Shown piece by piece: positions 52,367 to 61,341 of a stretch of 64,000 nucleotides of DNA (its first letter is position 1; each line of letters starts with the position of its first letter). A program made the position numbers and the translations under genes. The stretch spans positions 1 through 64,000 of the forward strand of contig JAFQQT010000023.1 in assembly GCA_017410455.1 (NCBI GenBank). The letters run 5' to 3'. The notes beneath the pieces were generated by a model. It worked only from the letters and a program-made list of their open reading frames with translations. It ran no database searches and was not told the origin of the DNA. The stretch comes from Clostridia bacterium (GTDB lineage: Bacteria > Bacillota > Clostridia > Christensenellales > Aristaeellaceae).

Positions 52367-53107
52367 ATGGGCAAGCAAACCCGCAGCGCCGCAGAGAAGG
52401 CGCGCATCCAGAAGAAGAAGGCCGAAGACAAGGCCGCCCGGGAAAACAGGGTCTTTTACGCGCTGATCTTCGCCACGCTGGCCATCATCGCAGCCGTTTT
52501 CCTGTTCAACTTCCTCAAGGACGAGCTGACCCTGCCGACGGAGATCCGCAACACGGCCAGCATCCAGGACAACTGGCTCGTCATCGACTCGGACAACACC
52601 ACCCGCAAGCGCTACCATCACCCTGCGTCCTTCGATGCGCCGGCGGGCTATGTCCCGGGTGAATCGGTCTTCAGCAGCACGGGCGAGTCTCACGCCTTCA
52701 CCAAGTACAACGACGGCATCTGCCGCGACTTCTACCTCCTCGCCGAGGACGAGAACGCGGTCGTGAACGCCATCTATGTGGATGCGGCCTCGGAGCTGAC
52801 CGCCGCGGGCTATGTGGACAACATTCTGAGCCTGTACACCAACGCCCTGAGCGAAACCACCACCGCCACGCCGGGCGAGCCCTTCACCGCCACCATCGCC
52901 GGCAGGGAAGCCCTCTGCCTCTACCTGCACTATGCCGAGGATGAAGGGCACTACGGCGTGCTGGTGTGCGCCTTTGACGCGCCCCGCAACGTGTGCGTCA
53001 ACGCGCTCCTCTCCGGCCGCTACACCACCGCCGAAGAGGTGCAGACCCAGGAGCAGCTCCTGGCCCAAGCAGAGGTGCTCCTGGCCGGGCTGACCATCAT
53101 GGACTGA
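52367..53107 (+). CDS. Single-pass membrane protein, unknown function
   Basis: 246 residues. A highly charged N-terminus (KQTRSAAEKARIQKKKAED) is followed by one membrane segment about 33-53 (VFYALIFATLAIIAAVFLFNF) and an external domain of about 190 residues. The family is not recognised. RBS TTGGAGGCA before ATG 52367. Confidence 0.78.
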   Translation: MGKQTRSAAEKARIQKKKAEDKAARENRVFYALIFATLAIIAAVFLFNFLKDELTLPTEIRNTASIQDNWLVIDSDNTTRKRYHHPASFDAPAGYVPGESVFSSTGESHAFTKYNDGICRDFYLLAEDENAVVNAIYVDAASELTAAGYVDNILSLYTNALSETTTATPGEPFTATIAGREALCLYLHYAEDEGHYGVLVCAFDAPRNVCVNALLSGRYTTAEEVQTQEQLLAQAEVLLAGLTIMD

Positions 53108-53123
53108 GCCGCATAAGCATAAG

Positions 53124-53158
53124 AAAAAGCCATGGGCGCGAGGCTCATGGCTTTTTTT
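53124..53158 (+). terminator. Terminator of the 52367 gene
   Basis: AAGCCATG / CATGGCTT arms followed by T7. Confidence 0.88.
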
Positions 53159-53172
53159 CATGTTGACGGGCC

Positions 53173-53517
53173 TCACAGCCATCCCGCCAGATGCACCGCC
53201 CAGTTGGCCGCGAACCCCGCCACCAGCAGCGCCATCAGCGCGCCATTGATCCACCTGCGCCGGAAGAGCCGCCCTTCCCACAGGTACATAGCCAGCAGCA
53301 CAGGCAGCGACCACACCATCCCGTGGTGCCGGAGCGCGCCGGGCACATCCCCCGCCAGCAGCGCCAGCACCGCGCGGGTCATGCCGCAGCCCGGGCAGGG
53401 GACGCCCGTCAGCCGCTGGATGATGCACCCCGCCTGCAGCAGGTACATCACCGCAACGATCGCTGCAAGAGCCGCAAGGCCCGCCAGCTTCTGCCGCCAG
53501 TGCGCAATCGGCCGCAT
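53173..53517 (-). CDS. DUF2752 membrane protein
   Basis: 114 residues with three hydrophobic segments; the diagnostic block is GVPCPGCGMTRAVLALLAGD, the CPxCGxTRA signature of DUF2752. Function is unknown. ATG 53517 has GGTGGAGGTGAAA in front. Confidence 0.88.
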   Translation of the reverse strand: MRPIAHWRQKLAGLAALAAIVAVMYLLQAGCIIQRLTGVPCPGCGMTRAVLALLAGDVPGALRHHGMVWSLPVLLAMYLWEGRLFRRRWINGALMALLVAGFAANWAVHLAGWL

Positions 53518-53590
53518 CCGTTTCACCTCCACCGCCATTGTAGCAGGCGCAGTCGGGTGCGTCAAGGCTGTGCTTCTTGTGTTCCGGGGC

Positions 53591-53619
53591 TTCCCACGGG
53601 GGCGGAATCGTGGTAGAAT
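53591..53619 (+). promoter_or_regulatory. Malic enzyme promoter
   Basis: TTCCCA, 17 bases, TAGAAT. Confidence 0.65.
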
Positions 53620-53652
53620 GGCTGATGAATCGCAACAGAAGGAGTGTCCCCC

Positions 53653-54825
53653 ATGGATTACAATCAGCTGGCATTGCAGATGCACGAGGAGCGCCGCGGC
53701 AAGGTAGCCGTGGTCAGCAAGGTGAAGGTGGAGACCCGCGACGACCTCTCCACCGCCTACACCCCCGGCGTGGCGGAGCCCTGCCGCCGCATCGCCGCCA
53801 ACCCGGCGGAGGTCTACCGCTACACCGCCAAGGGCAACCTGGTGGCCGTGGTCAGCGATGGCACGGCGGTGCTGGGTCTGGGCGACATCGGCCCGGAGGC
53901 CGCCATGCCCGTCATGGAGGGCAAGGCCATCCTCTTCAAGGAATTCGCCGACGTGGACGCCTTCCCCATCTGCCTGGCCACGAAGGACGTGGAGGAGATC
54001 ATCCGCACGGTGAAGTTCCTCGCCCCCACCTTCGGCGGCGTCAACCTGGAGGACATCTCCGCCCCCCGGTGCTTCGAGATCGAGCGCCGGCTGAAGGAGG
54101 AGCTGGACATCCCCGTCTTCCACGACGACCAGCACGGCACGGCCATTGTCGTTTCTGCCGGGCTGCTCAACGCCCTCAGGCTGGTGGGCAAGCGCATGGA
54201 GGACGTGAGCATCGTCATCAACGGCGCGGGCAGTGCGGGCATCTCCATCGCGAAGCTCCTGATGCTCTTCGGCGCAGGCAACATCGTGCTGGTGGACCGC
54301 CAGGGCGCTGTGCATGTGGATGAAGACTGGCTCAACCCCGCCCAGCGCGCCATGGCAGAGGTCACCAACAGGCACGGTGAGCGCGGCCCGCTGAGCGAGG
54401 TCATCCGGGGCAAGGATGTGTTCATCGGCGTGAGCGCCCCGAAGGTGGTCACGGCGGAGATGGTCAGCACCATGGCGCAGGATGCCATCGTATTCGCCAT
54501 GGCCAACCCCACCCCGGAGATCATGCCCGAGGAGGCCGCCAGGGGCGGCGCGCGGGTCATCGCCACCGGCCGCAGCGACTACCCCAACCAGATCAACAAC
54601 GTGCTGGTCTTCCCCGGCATCTTCCGCGGCGCGCTGGACGCGCGGGCCACGGACATCACCGAGGGCATGAAGCTGGCCGCTGCCCGCGCCATCGCCGCCA
54701 TCGTGACGGAGGGGGAGCTGCGGGAGGATTACATCATCCCCGGCGCCTTTGACAGGCGGGTCGTGCCCGCGGTGGCACAGGCCGTGATGGACTGCGCAAA
54801 GGCGGAGGGCGTGGCACGGGCGTAA
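53653..54825 (+). CDS. NAD(P)-dependent malic enzyme
   Basis: 390 residues, the short bacterial malic enzyme type. Motifs: STAYTPGVAEPCRRIA, GDGTAVLGLGDIGPEA-like block, DVFHDDQHGTAIVVSAGLLNAL region, the dinucleotide site INGAGSAGISIAKLL, and AMANPTPEI. Oxidative decarboxylation of malate to pyruvate, giving NAD(P)H. RBS AGAAGGAG. Confidence 0.96.
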   Translation: MDYNQLALQMHEERRGKVAVVSKVKVETRDDLSTAYTPGVAEPCRRIAANPAEVYRYTAKGNLVAVVSDGTAVLGLGDIGPEAAMPVMEGKAILFKEFADVDAFPICLATKDVEEIIRTVKFLAPTFGGVNLEDISAPRCFEIERRLKEELDIPVFHDDQHGTAIVVSAGLLNALRLVGKRMEDVSIVINGAGSAGISIAKLLMLFGAGNIVLVDRQGAVHVDEDWLNPAQRAMAEVTNRHGERGPLSEVIRGKDVFIGVSAPKVVTAEMVSTMAQDAIVFAMANPTPEIMPEEAARGGARVIATGRSDYPNQINNVLVFPGIFRGALDARATDITEGMKLAAARAIAAIVTEGELREDYIIPGAFDRRVVPAVAQAVMDCAKAEGVARA

Positions 54826-54870
54826 TCCGGCGCAGGCAATGGCCGCGCGCGCCGGAGTCTGAAAATTCAG

Positions 54871-54907
54871 AAGGCCAGGCATCCACGATACGGATGCCCG
54901 GCCTTTA
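54871..54907 (+). terminator. Malic enzyme terminator
   Basis: AAGGCC-GGCATCC / GGATGCC-GGCCTT arms; short T run. Confidence 0.78.
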
Positions 54908-55019
54908 CAATCATATGAGGGATCGACGGCTGTCCGACGATCCCTTTTGCATTTTTCTCCGACCTCCTCACAGGACAGGGGCATGCTTCCGTTGCCGCTG
55001 ACACCCGTTCATGCGCTGT

Positions 55020-55877
55020 TCAACGCCCGCTCTGTACCTCCTGCCAGACATACCAGTCCGTGCCGTCGGTTTCCATTACGATCTCGCCCTCGCCGGAGAA
55101 GAGCAGCGGCAGCCCCCGGCTGGCGGCCTGGCGGGCAAGGTCGGGGGCTTCCTCCGCGCCGGAAGTGCAGAGGATCAGCAGGGGATCCACCGCCGTGAGG
55201 AACTCCTGCACCATGGCGTTCTCCCCGTGGTGGGGCGCCTTGACAATCTCCGCCGCCAGCGCGCCCTCCGGCAGATCCGCCAGCAGCGCCTTCTGCGCGT
55301 TGCCGGACAGGTCGGCGCACAGCAGGATGCGGCTGTCCCCGAAGGTGATCAGCTCGATGGCGCTGCAGCTGTTCATGTCCGTGTAGGCGGTGCTGCGGTA
55401 GATGTGCACCTCCGCCGCGCCCAGGGCGTATACGTCGCCGTGCTTCACCATACGGAATCGCACGCCATTGTCCCAGGCAGTCTGCATAGCCTGGTCGTGG
55501 TAGCTGCCGTCGTGCCAGTCCACCGAAAAGGGGGACATGAACCGCTCCGGCAGCACACCCTGCTGCATCAGGTAGATCAGGCCTTCAATGTGGTCGTTGT
55601 GGGGGTGGGTGTTGAGGAAGTAGCGGAAGCTGGTCAGGCCACGCTCTTCCAGCACCTGCTGCACATCCTGCGCCCAGGAGGCGCTGCCCCCGTCGATCAG
55701 CATGGCCTCGCCCCCGCATTCCACAAGGATCGCATCCGAGCGTCCCGTCTGCAGGATGGTCACGCGCAGCAGCGGGCGCTCCGCCCAGTCAGCCGGGGGC
55801 TCGGCGTCATAGTACACCTCTGCCAGGGCGGTCAGGGGCAGCAGAAACAGCAGCATCATGATCAGTTTACGCATCAT
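55020..55877 (-). CDS. Exported MBL-fold hydrolase (ComEC-like domain)
   Basis: 285 residues. N-terminal hydrophobic leader (MRKLIMMLLFLLPLTALA), then a metallo-beta-lactamase fold with NTHPHNDHIEGL as the metal motif and VKAPHHGENA later, as in the C-terminal domain of ComEC/Rec2 but here a separate exported protein. Its start overlaps the end of the acetyltransferase gene. Substrate unknown; nucleic acid or phosphoester is possible. Confidence 0.87.
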   Translation of the reverse strand: MMRKLIMMLLFLLPLTALAEVYYDAEPPADWAERPLLRVTILQTGRSDAILVECGGEAMLIDGGSASWAQDVQQVLEERGLTSFRYFLNTHPHNDHIEGLIYLMQQGVLPERFMSPFSVDWHDGSYHDQAMQTAWDNGVRFRMVKHGDVYALGAAEVHIYRSTAYTDMNSCSAIELITFGDSRILLCADLSGNAQKALLADLPEGALAAEIVKAPHHGENAMVQEFLTAVDPLLILCTSGAEEAPDLARQAASRGLPLLFSGEGEIVMETDGTDWYVWQEVQSGR

Positions 55878-56433
55878 TTTCTCCCATAAAGGTGGTTATT
55901 GGGAATTCTATTCCACTGACAGGCTTCGGTTCGGCAGGTTCGTCCTCAATTTCTCCCAGAATTCTCCCCAGCCACACCACATCATGCCAATTTCCCATTT
56001 TGTACCCTGTTTTGCGAAATACCCCCAGCTCCTCAAACCCGAAGCGCCGGTGCAGCCCCACGCTGCGCTCATTTGGCAGGGTGATGCAGGAATAGGCATT
56101 CAGATACCCCTGCGTCCGGAGGATCCGCAGGCAGGCGTCCATCAGCCGTGCGCCCGTTCCACAACCTTCGCAGCCAGGTGCGAGATAGATGGTCAGCTCC
56201 ACATCCCAGCGGTAAGCCTCCTTGGTGCGGAAGGGCGCCGCATAAACAAATCCCACAATGTACCCTGAATTTTCCGCCACCAGGAAGGGGTAGCGGTCAT
56301 CGGCGATGCGTCCGGCGAAGTCCGCAGCAGAGGGCGCAACGGTGGCAAAGGTGATGGCTGTGTGGCGGACGTAGTGGGCATAGATCTCTGCGACAGCGGC
56401 AGCGTCGGCAGCGGCAGCACGGCGGATTTGCAT
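55867..56433 (-). CDS. GNAT acetyltransferase, phosphinothricin type
   Basis: 188 residues. Blocks MQIRRAAAADAAAVAEIYAHYV, VELTIYLAPGCEGCGTGARLMDA (acetyl-CoA loop), and LPNERSVGLHRRFGFEELGVFRKTGYKMGNWHDVVWL match the phosphinothricin N-acetyltransferase group of GNAT enzymes. An extra C-terminal tail of about 20 residues runs into the next gene. RBS AAGGAGGGAT; ATG 56433. The true amine substrate is unknown. Confidence 0.9.
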   Translation of the reverse strand: MQIRRAAAADAAAVAEIYAHYVRHTAITFATVAPSAADFAGRIADDRYPFLVAENSGYIVGFVYAAPFRTKEAYRWDVELTIYLAPGCEGCGTGARLMDACLRILRTQGYLNAYSCITLPNERSVGLHRRFGFEELGVFRKTGYKMGNWHDVVWLGRILGEIEDEPAEPKPVSGIEFPITTFMGENDA

Positions 56434-56593
56434 GGGCGATCCCTCCTTCGCACCGATTATAGCACCCCCGGGCAGGAAAATCCACTCCCTTTCGCCGCAA
56501 AGACGCGCGAAACCCGCATTTCCCGATTGCAAGCCCGGCTTTTCTGTGGTATCATATACCCGTATACCCTTGAAGCAAAGGAGCCGAAATGCT

Positions 56594-58312
56594 ATGGATA
56601 TGATGACCCGCATCGCGACGCTGACCTCCGAGTGCCTCGCCTCCACCTGGCCCGAGGCGCAGGGCCTCCCCACCGCTGATGAGATCCGCGGCCTGCTGGC
56701 CGTTCCCCCGAACCGTGAAATGGGCGACTACGCCTTTCCCGTCTTCCGCCTGGCGAAGGCCCTGCGCATGGCCCCGCCCATGATCGCCAGGACCCTGTGC
56801 GAGAAGTGGCAGAGCCCCGAGGTGGCCCGCGTGGAGCCCGTCAACGGCTATGTGAATTTCTTCCTCAACCGCGTCAACTTCGCCAAAGAGACGCTGGACG
56901 CCGTGCTGGCGCAGGGCGAGCGCTTCGGTTCCTCCGACATGGGCGCGGGCAAGACCGTCTGCATCGACTACTCCTCCATCAACATCGCCAAGCGCTTCGG
57001 CGTGGGCCATCTGTCCACCACCATGATCGGCCACTCCCTCAAGCGCATCCACGACTTCCTGGGTTATAAGACCGTGGGCATCAATCACCTGGGCGACTGG
57101 GGCACCCAGTTCGGCAAGATGATCTACGCCTACAAGACCTGGGGCACCCGCGAAGAGATCGAGGAGAAGGGCGTTACCGAGCTCCTGCGCCTCTACGTCA
57201 AGTTCCACGAGGAGGCCGAGAAGGACCCCACCCTGGATGATCTGGGCCGCGCCTGGTTCAAGAAGATCGAGGATCACGACGAGGAAGCCATCGCCATCTG
57301 GGAGTGGTTCAAGGACATCACCCTCAAGGACGCCGCCCGCGTTTATGCGCTGCTGGGCGTGGAGTTCGACTCCTACGCCGGCGAGGCCTTCTACAACGAC
57401 AAGATGGACGTGGTCATCGACGAGCTGCGCGAGAAGGGCCTGCTGACCATCTCCGAGGGCGCCTCTGTGGTCGACCTGGAGGAGGACAAGATGCCCCCGT
57501 GCATCATCCTGCGCTCCGACGGTGCGACCCTCTACGCCACCCGCGACCTGGCCGCCGCCGTCTACCGCAAGAACGTCTACGATTTCGACAAGTGCCTGTA
57601 CGTCGTGGCCTACCAGCAGGATCTGCACTTCCGCCAGCTCTTCCGCGTGCTGGAGAAGATGGAAAAGCCCTGGGCCAAGGACTGCGTGCACGTCTCCTTC
57701 GGCATGATCTCCTTCGAGGGCCAGGCCTTCTCCACCCGCAAGGGCCGCGTGGTGTACCTGGAGGATGTGCTGAACCAGGCCATGCAGAAGGCCCTCGATA
57801 TCATCAACGAGAAGTCCCCCAACCTGGAGGACAAGGAGACCGTCGCCCGTCAGGTGGGCATCGGCGCGGTGATCTACTCCGACCTGTCCGCCGGCCGCAT
57901 CAAGGACATCGACTTCTCCTTCGAGCGCGCGCTGAACTTTGACGGCGAGACCGGCCCCTATGTGCAGTACACCCACGCCCGCTGCTGCTCCGTGCTGCGC
58001 AAGGCGGCGGAGATGGCCCTGCCCGAAATGGACTACGCCGGCCTCGATGATGACGAGGCCCAGCACCTGCTGCGCCTGATCAGCCGCTTCCCCGACGTGG
58101 TGAAGGACGCGGCCGACAAGTACGAGCCCTCCATGATCACCCACGCCGTGACCGACATCGCCCAGGCGTACAACAAGTTCTACTACGAGCACCGCGTGCT
58201 GGACGCGGAGCCCGCCGTGTCCGCCGCCCGCGTGGCGCTCACGAAGGCCGTTAAGGACGTCATCAAGACCGGCCTGTGGCTCATCGGCATCGAGGCGCCG
58301 GAGCGCATGTAA
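56594..58312 (+). CDS. argS: Arginyl-tRNA synthetase
   Basis: 572 residues. N-terminal add-1 domain, class I core with SSINIAKRFGVGHLSTTMIG (HIGH region) and FSTRKGRVVYLEDVL, and the C-terminal DALR anticodon-binding domain (YVQYTHARCCSVLRKA onward). Charges tRNA-Arg. RBS AAAGGAG, ATG 56594. No T-box is seen upstream. Confidence 0.97.
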   Translation: MDMMTRIATLTSECLASTWPEAQGLPTADEIRGLLAVPPNREMGDYAFPVFRLAKALRMAPPMIARTLCEKWQSPEVARVEPVNGYVNFFLNRVNFAKETLDAVLAQGERFGSSDMGAGKTVCIDYSSINIAKRFGVGHLSTTMIGHSLKRIHDFLGYKTVGINHLGDWGTQFGKMIYAYKTWGTREEIEEKGVTELLRLYVKFHEEAEKDPTLDDLGRAWFKKIEDHDEEAIAIWEWFKDITLKDAARVYALLGVEFDSYAGEAFYNDKMDVVIDELREKGLLTISEGASVVDLEEDKMPPCIILRSDGATLYATRDLAAAVYRKNVYDFDKCLYVVAYQQDLHFRQLFRVLEKMEKPWAKDCVHVSFGMISFEGQAFSTRKGRVVYLEDVLNQAMQKALDIINEKSPNLEDKETVARQVGIGAVIYSDLSAGRIKDIDFSFERALNFDGETGPYVQYTHARCCSVLRKAAEMALPEMDYAGLDDDEAQHLLRLISRFPDVVKDAADKYEPSMITHAVTDIAQAYNKFYYEHRVLDAEPAVSAARVALTKAVKDVIKTGLWLIGIEAPERM

Positions 58313-58332
58313 GACCATCCGTGACATAAACG

Positions 58333-58371
58333 ACTCCCCCGCTGTGCTGCAATGGCATGGCGGGGGAGTTA
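58333..58371 (+). terminator. argS terminator
   Basis: ACTCCCCCGC / GCGGGGGAGT arms followed by TATCTGTG. Confidence 0.7.
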
Positions 58372-58372
58372 T

Positions 58373-58734
58373 CTGTGTCATCGGGGCATGCTGAGCCGCA
58401 GCTGCCGCGTGCCCTGCATTGCTGCAAGGGCTGGTGCCAAAGGCTCCCTCCCCGAGGAGTACTTTTGTCAAGGGTGTTTTAGCATTTTCACCACATAGAA
58501 AACCGGTTATTGTTCATTTTAACAAGCACCGGTTCTTAGATTTTGAAAAGCAATTGTATACAACTGCTGAACACCAGGCCAGCAGAGAATACATCTGTTG
58601 GAAGCGAGGACTCTATGACTATGTAATGGTTAGCAAAACGAGGAATAGCATCAACCCAACTCATAGTCTTTCTTGAGAGAATGATTGTTGCACTGGAAGC
58701 GCTGAACAACATTACCGAAGACCATTGGCGACAT
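58373..58734. other. A+T-richer stretch without an assigned gene
   Basis: An open frame at 58419-58676 on the plus strand could encode a piece ending in EYICWKRGLYDYVMVSKTRN, which reads like protein but has no RBS or promoter and no family I know. On the minus strand a TTGACA at about 58466-58471 is the only promoter-like element. Probably a relic of a lost gene or element. Confidence 0.3.
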
Positions 58735-59526
58735 TTACATTGCTTCTCGCAGGAAGCGTGCCGCCTGATTCGGCCAGTCCTGCGCTTCTGGAATCAACTT
58801 GGAGGGCATGCTGGCAGTACTTTCGTCACACAGCGCACCTCCATGGGGGCCATGGGGATATATATGCACCTCTGCAGGAACACCATGCCGCCGCAGCGCC
58901 ATCGCCATCAGCAGTGAGTTTTCGACCGGGACAAGCTGATCCTCCCAAGTGTGCCACAGAAACGTGGGCGGAGTCGATGCTGTGACGAAATTCTCCAGGG
59001 AATAGTCCTTGTGGACGGATAACTCGCTGCTGCCCGTGAGGCACTCGAAGGAGCCTCGATGGGCGAATTCACCGCCGCTGATCACCGGGTAGCACAGCAC
59101 CATGGCATTAGGCTTAACCTGCCTGCAGGTGAGTCCCAAAGGCTTCCAGAGATCCTCCCGGTGCCACATAACGCCAAGTGAACCAGCTGCATGAGCTCCG
59201 GCAGAGAAGCCCATCACAGCAATGGCTTCCGGGTTGACATGGTATTCCTCCGCATGCTGCCGGATATGCGCCAGTGCAGCGCCTGCATCATGTACCGCTG
59301 CTGGAAAGCGACTTGGCGCAGTGTGGTAAAAAACCACAAAGGTGATAAAACCGAGGCCGGCAAATCGCATCGCCACAGGTTCGGCTTCGCGAGAAGACAA
59401 GTGGGAATACCCGCCGCCGGGACAGATAACCAAAGCACGCAGGCGGCGTGTCGGATCAAGGCATGAGGGCGTGGCATAGATATCCATTAGCGCTCCAGTG
59501 AGCAGGGTAATTCTTTGATACAGCAT
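58735..59526 (-). CDS. Alpha/beta-hydrolase esterase of the glycan operon
   Basis: 263 residues. The oxyanion motif is CPGGGYSHLS, the nucleophile elbow GFSAG (AVMGFSAGAHAAG), the acid in WEDQLVPVENSLLM and the histidine in HGPHGG. It fits the acetyl-xylan or feruloyl-type esterase group without signal peptide. Its ATG (59526) overlaps the stop codon of the upstream glycosidase, so coupling is tight. Confidence 0.88.
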   Translation of the reverse strand: MLYQRITLLTGALMDIYATPSCLDPTRRLRALVICPGGGYSHLSSREAEPVAMRFAGLGFITFVVFYHTAPSRFPAAVHDAGAALAHIRQHAEEYHVNPEAIAVMGFSAGAHAAGSLGVMWHREDLWKPLGLTCRQVKPNAMVLCYPVISGGEFAHRGSFECLTGSSELSVHKDYSLENFVTASTPPTFLWHTWEDQLVPVENSLLMAMALRRHGVPAEVHIYPHGPHGGALCDESTASMPSKLIPEAQDWPNQAARFLREAM

Positions 59527-61319
59527 CACTTACTCACACTCCATGTAACGTTGCTGAGACGCACAACCGTTTCATCCACCGGATCTTCTGCGCCGGGTAG
59601 TATCTGATTCTTCGTGCCCCATTTACCGCAGTCGTCCACTGTGGATAGATGGGGTATCTTCTCCTTTGTCATCAGACGGAAACGGGTCAGTTCCTCCACT
59701 GCTGCACTGAAGCCGCAGTTCTTCTCCTTCCCCAGCGCTTTCACGATATAGCGGGCAGAGGCGCTGTCAAAGACGATCTCCACTGGGATGGATGCCCCGT
59801 TCTTGTATGGGATCCACGGATCGGTACGGCCGTCGCCGCGCACATAGAGCATGCCGTCTGGCCGGAACACAAGGCGGATGGGCGTGCGGCCTGTGTCGTC
59901 CTGCACCTCAAAGGTGATGCTGCCCTCTGCGCCAAGGGATTCAATTTCCAGTGTGAAACAGATTGTGCCCTTCAGTGCCGGAGCTATCACCATTTCCGTG
60001 CGGGCCTGATCGTAGGGATCGCGGTCATGCAGCACCAGCGTGTTTTCCTCTGCTTCTACGGGCGCCCAGATGGGGGCATACACCCCCCAGTCGGCCGGGA
60101 GCTCGCCGGGCTCGCAGCGCAGTTCTCCGCCCGGTGCACCCACGGACGTCAGCGGTACAGGGATGCGGCTGATCCACATGTCTTCCTTGTTGTTGGAGTA
60201 GGCCAGCCACACATCGCCGTCGGGAGACTGCTGGTTGCACTCGGCGATGCCGCGCATGTACTGCGGGCCGAGGTTCTTGTCCAGACCGCCGTAGCGTTGG
60301 GGGGACATGTCGCCCGTGATAGCTGCCATGCCATCGAAATAGTGGCCGTCATCGCCCACCACCGCTGCAATAGGCCAGCGGTGCTGACCGTCTGTGGTTG
60401 GGTTGTACATCAGCGTGTAGCGCCCGTCGGAGGTTTTCTGACCCCATACCTTGCCCGTTGCGGTGCAGATGGTGCCCTGGCGTTCCACATCGCTCCAGGT
60501 TTTGCCCTGATCGCTGGAGACTGCCACCAGGCCCTTCTTATACATGCCCAGCATCTCGTTTTCGCTAACGGTGTAGAAGGAAAGCGCCTCGCCTGCGGGG
60601 TTCGGGAAGAGCTTCTTGTCAAAGCGCTGCTCCTCGTACATCTGGCGCATGGCCGCACCATTGTCCAACAATTCTTCGCAGGCCGCGATGAAATCAGCGT
60701 CCTGGCTGGTGCGGAAGGACGCGAACACGCCTGTATTCTCCTCGGTATACCCGGCAGGCTCGTTGTAGAGCAGGAAGTAGATGTTCTCCGCCGGCGAGCC
60801 GTCGGGCAGGATCTGCCGTACGGCTCGGCCCACGCCCCAGCCGTCGCAGGGCGCGGACATGCGTCGGTCGTGCACCAGTCCATAGAAGGCCAGCGCCAGC
60901 AGCACACCATTCTTTGCGTGATAGAAGCCCATGCGCTGGTGTGCGCAGGTCAGGTGGGGATCCTTGAGCAGCTCGGAACGGGGGCCCTTGTACTGCCAGG
61001 TCGGCACCTCCACCTCCGGGAAAATCACAATGGGCTTTTCCCAATGCGCGCCATCCCGGGACTTCGTCAGCAGGGTGTGTCCGGGCGTTTCATGCTCATC
61101 CACGGGGTTGGACAGGTATTCGCAGAAGAAATATCCGTATGCCCATGTTAGTGCAGCGGCATGGTTATATGTCCAGCCAATATCGTCGGCCAGCTGGGGA
61201 TGCTTGCGGTTGCAGCGTAAGATCTGGTAGCTCTTCACGCCCTTCAGATGCGGAAGCGCGCCGTCCTGAAAACGTACATCAGCGCGACGGGGGTTGTTCA
61301 CACGGATGATTTCTTTCAT
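59526..61319 (-). CDS. BNR/sialidase-fold glycosidase-like protein
   Basis: 597 residues. A six-bladed propeller of the sialidase superfamily is suggested by Asp-box sequences such as VSSDQGKTWSD and KSRDGAHWEKP, with a C-terminal beta-sandwich (about 440-597, concanavalin-like, SITFEVQDDTGRTPIRLVF). Sialidase arginines are not placed by eye, so specificity is open; members next to GH106-like genes occur in rhamnosidase or pectin loci. RBS GAAGGAGAG, ATG 61319. Between the GH106-like and esterase genes in one operon. Confidence 0.72.
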   Translation of the reverse strand: MKEIIRVNNPRRADVRFQDGALPHLKGVKSYQILRCNRKHPQLADDIGWTYNHAAALTWAYGYFFCEYLSNPVDEHETPGHTLLTKSRDGAHWEKPIVIFPEVEVPTWQYKGPRSELLKDPHLTCAHQRMGFYHAKNGVLLALAFYGLVHDRRMSAPCDGWGVGRAVRQILPDGSPAENIYFLLYNEPAGYTEENTGVFASFRTSQDADFIAACEELLDNGAAMRQMYEEQRFDKKLFPNPAGEALSFYTVSENEMLGMYKKGLVAVSSDQGKTWSDVERQGTICTATGKVWGQKTSDGRYTLMYNPTTDGQHRWPIAAVVGDDGHYFDGMAAITGDMSPQRYGGLDKNLGPQYMRGIAECNQQSPDGDVWLAYSNNKEDMWISRIPVPLTSVGAPGGELRCEPGELPADWGVYAPIWAPVEAEENTLVLHDRDPYDQARTEMVIAPALKGTICFTLEIESLGAEGSITFEVQDDTGRTPIRLVFRPDGMLYVRGDGRTDPWIPYKNGASIPVEIVFDSASARYIVKALGKEKNCGFSAAVEELTRFRLMTKEKIPHLSTVDDCGKWGTKNQILPGAEDPVDETVVRLSNVTWSVSK

Positions 61320-61341
61320 GCGGAAACTCTCCTTCACAGCT

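Noticed and set aside
58419-58676. Plus-strand frame of 85 codons ending with EYICWKRGLYDY
   Set aside because: No RBS or promoter and no recognised family; kept only as an unassigned stretch.
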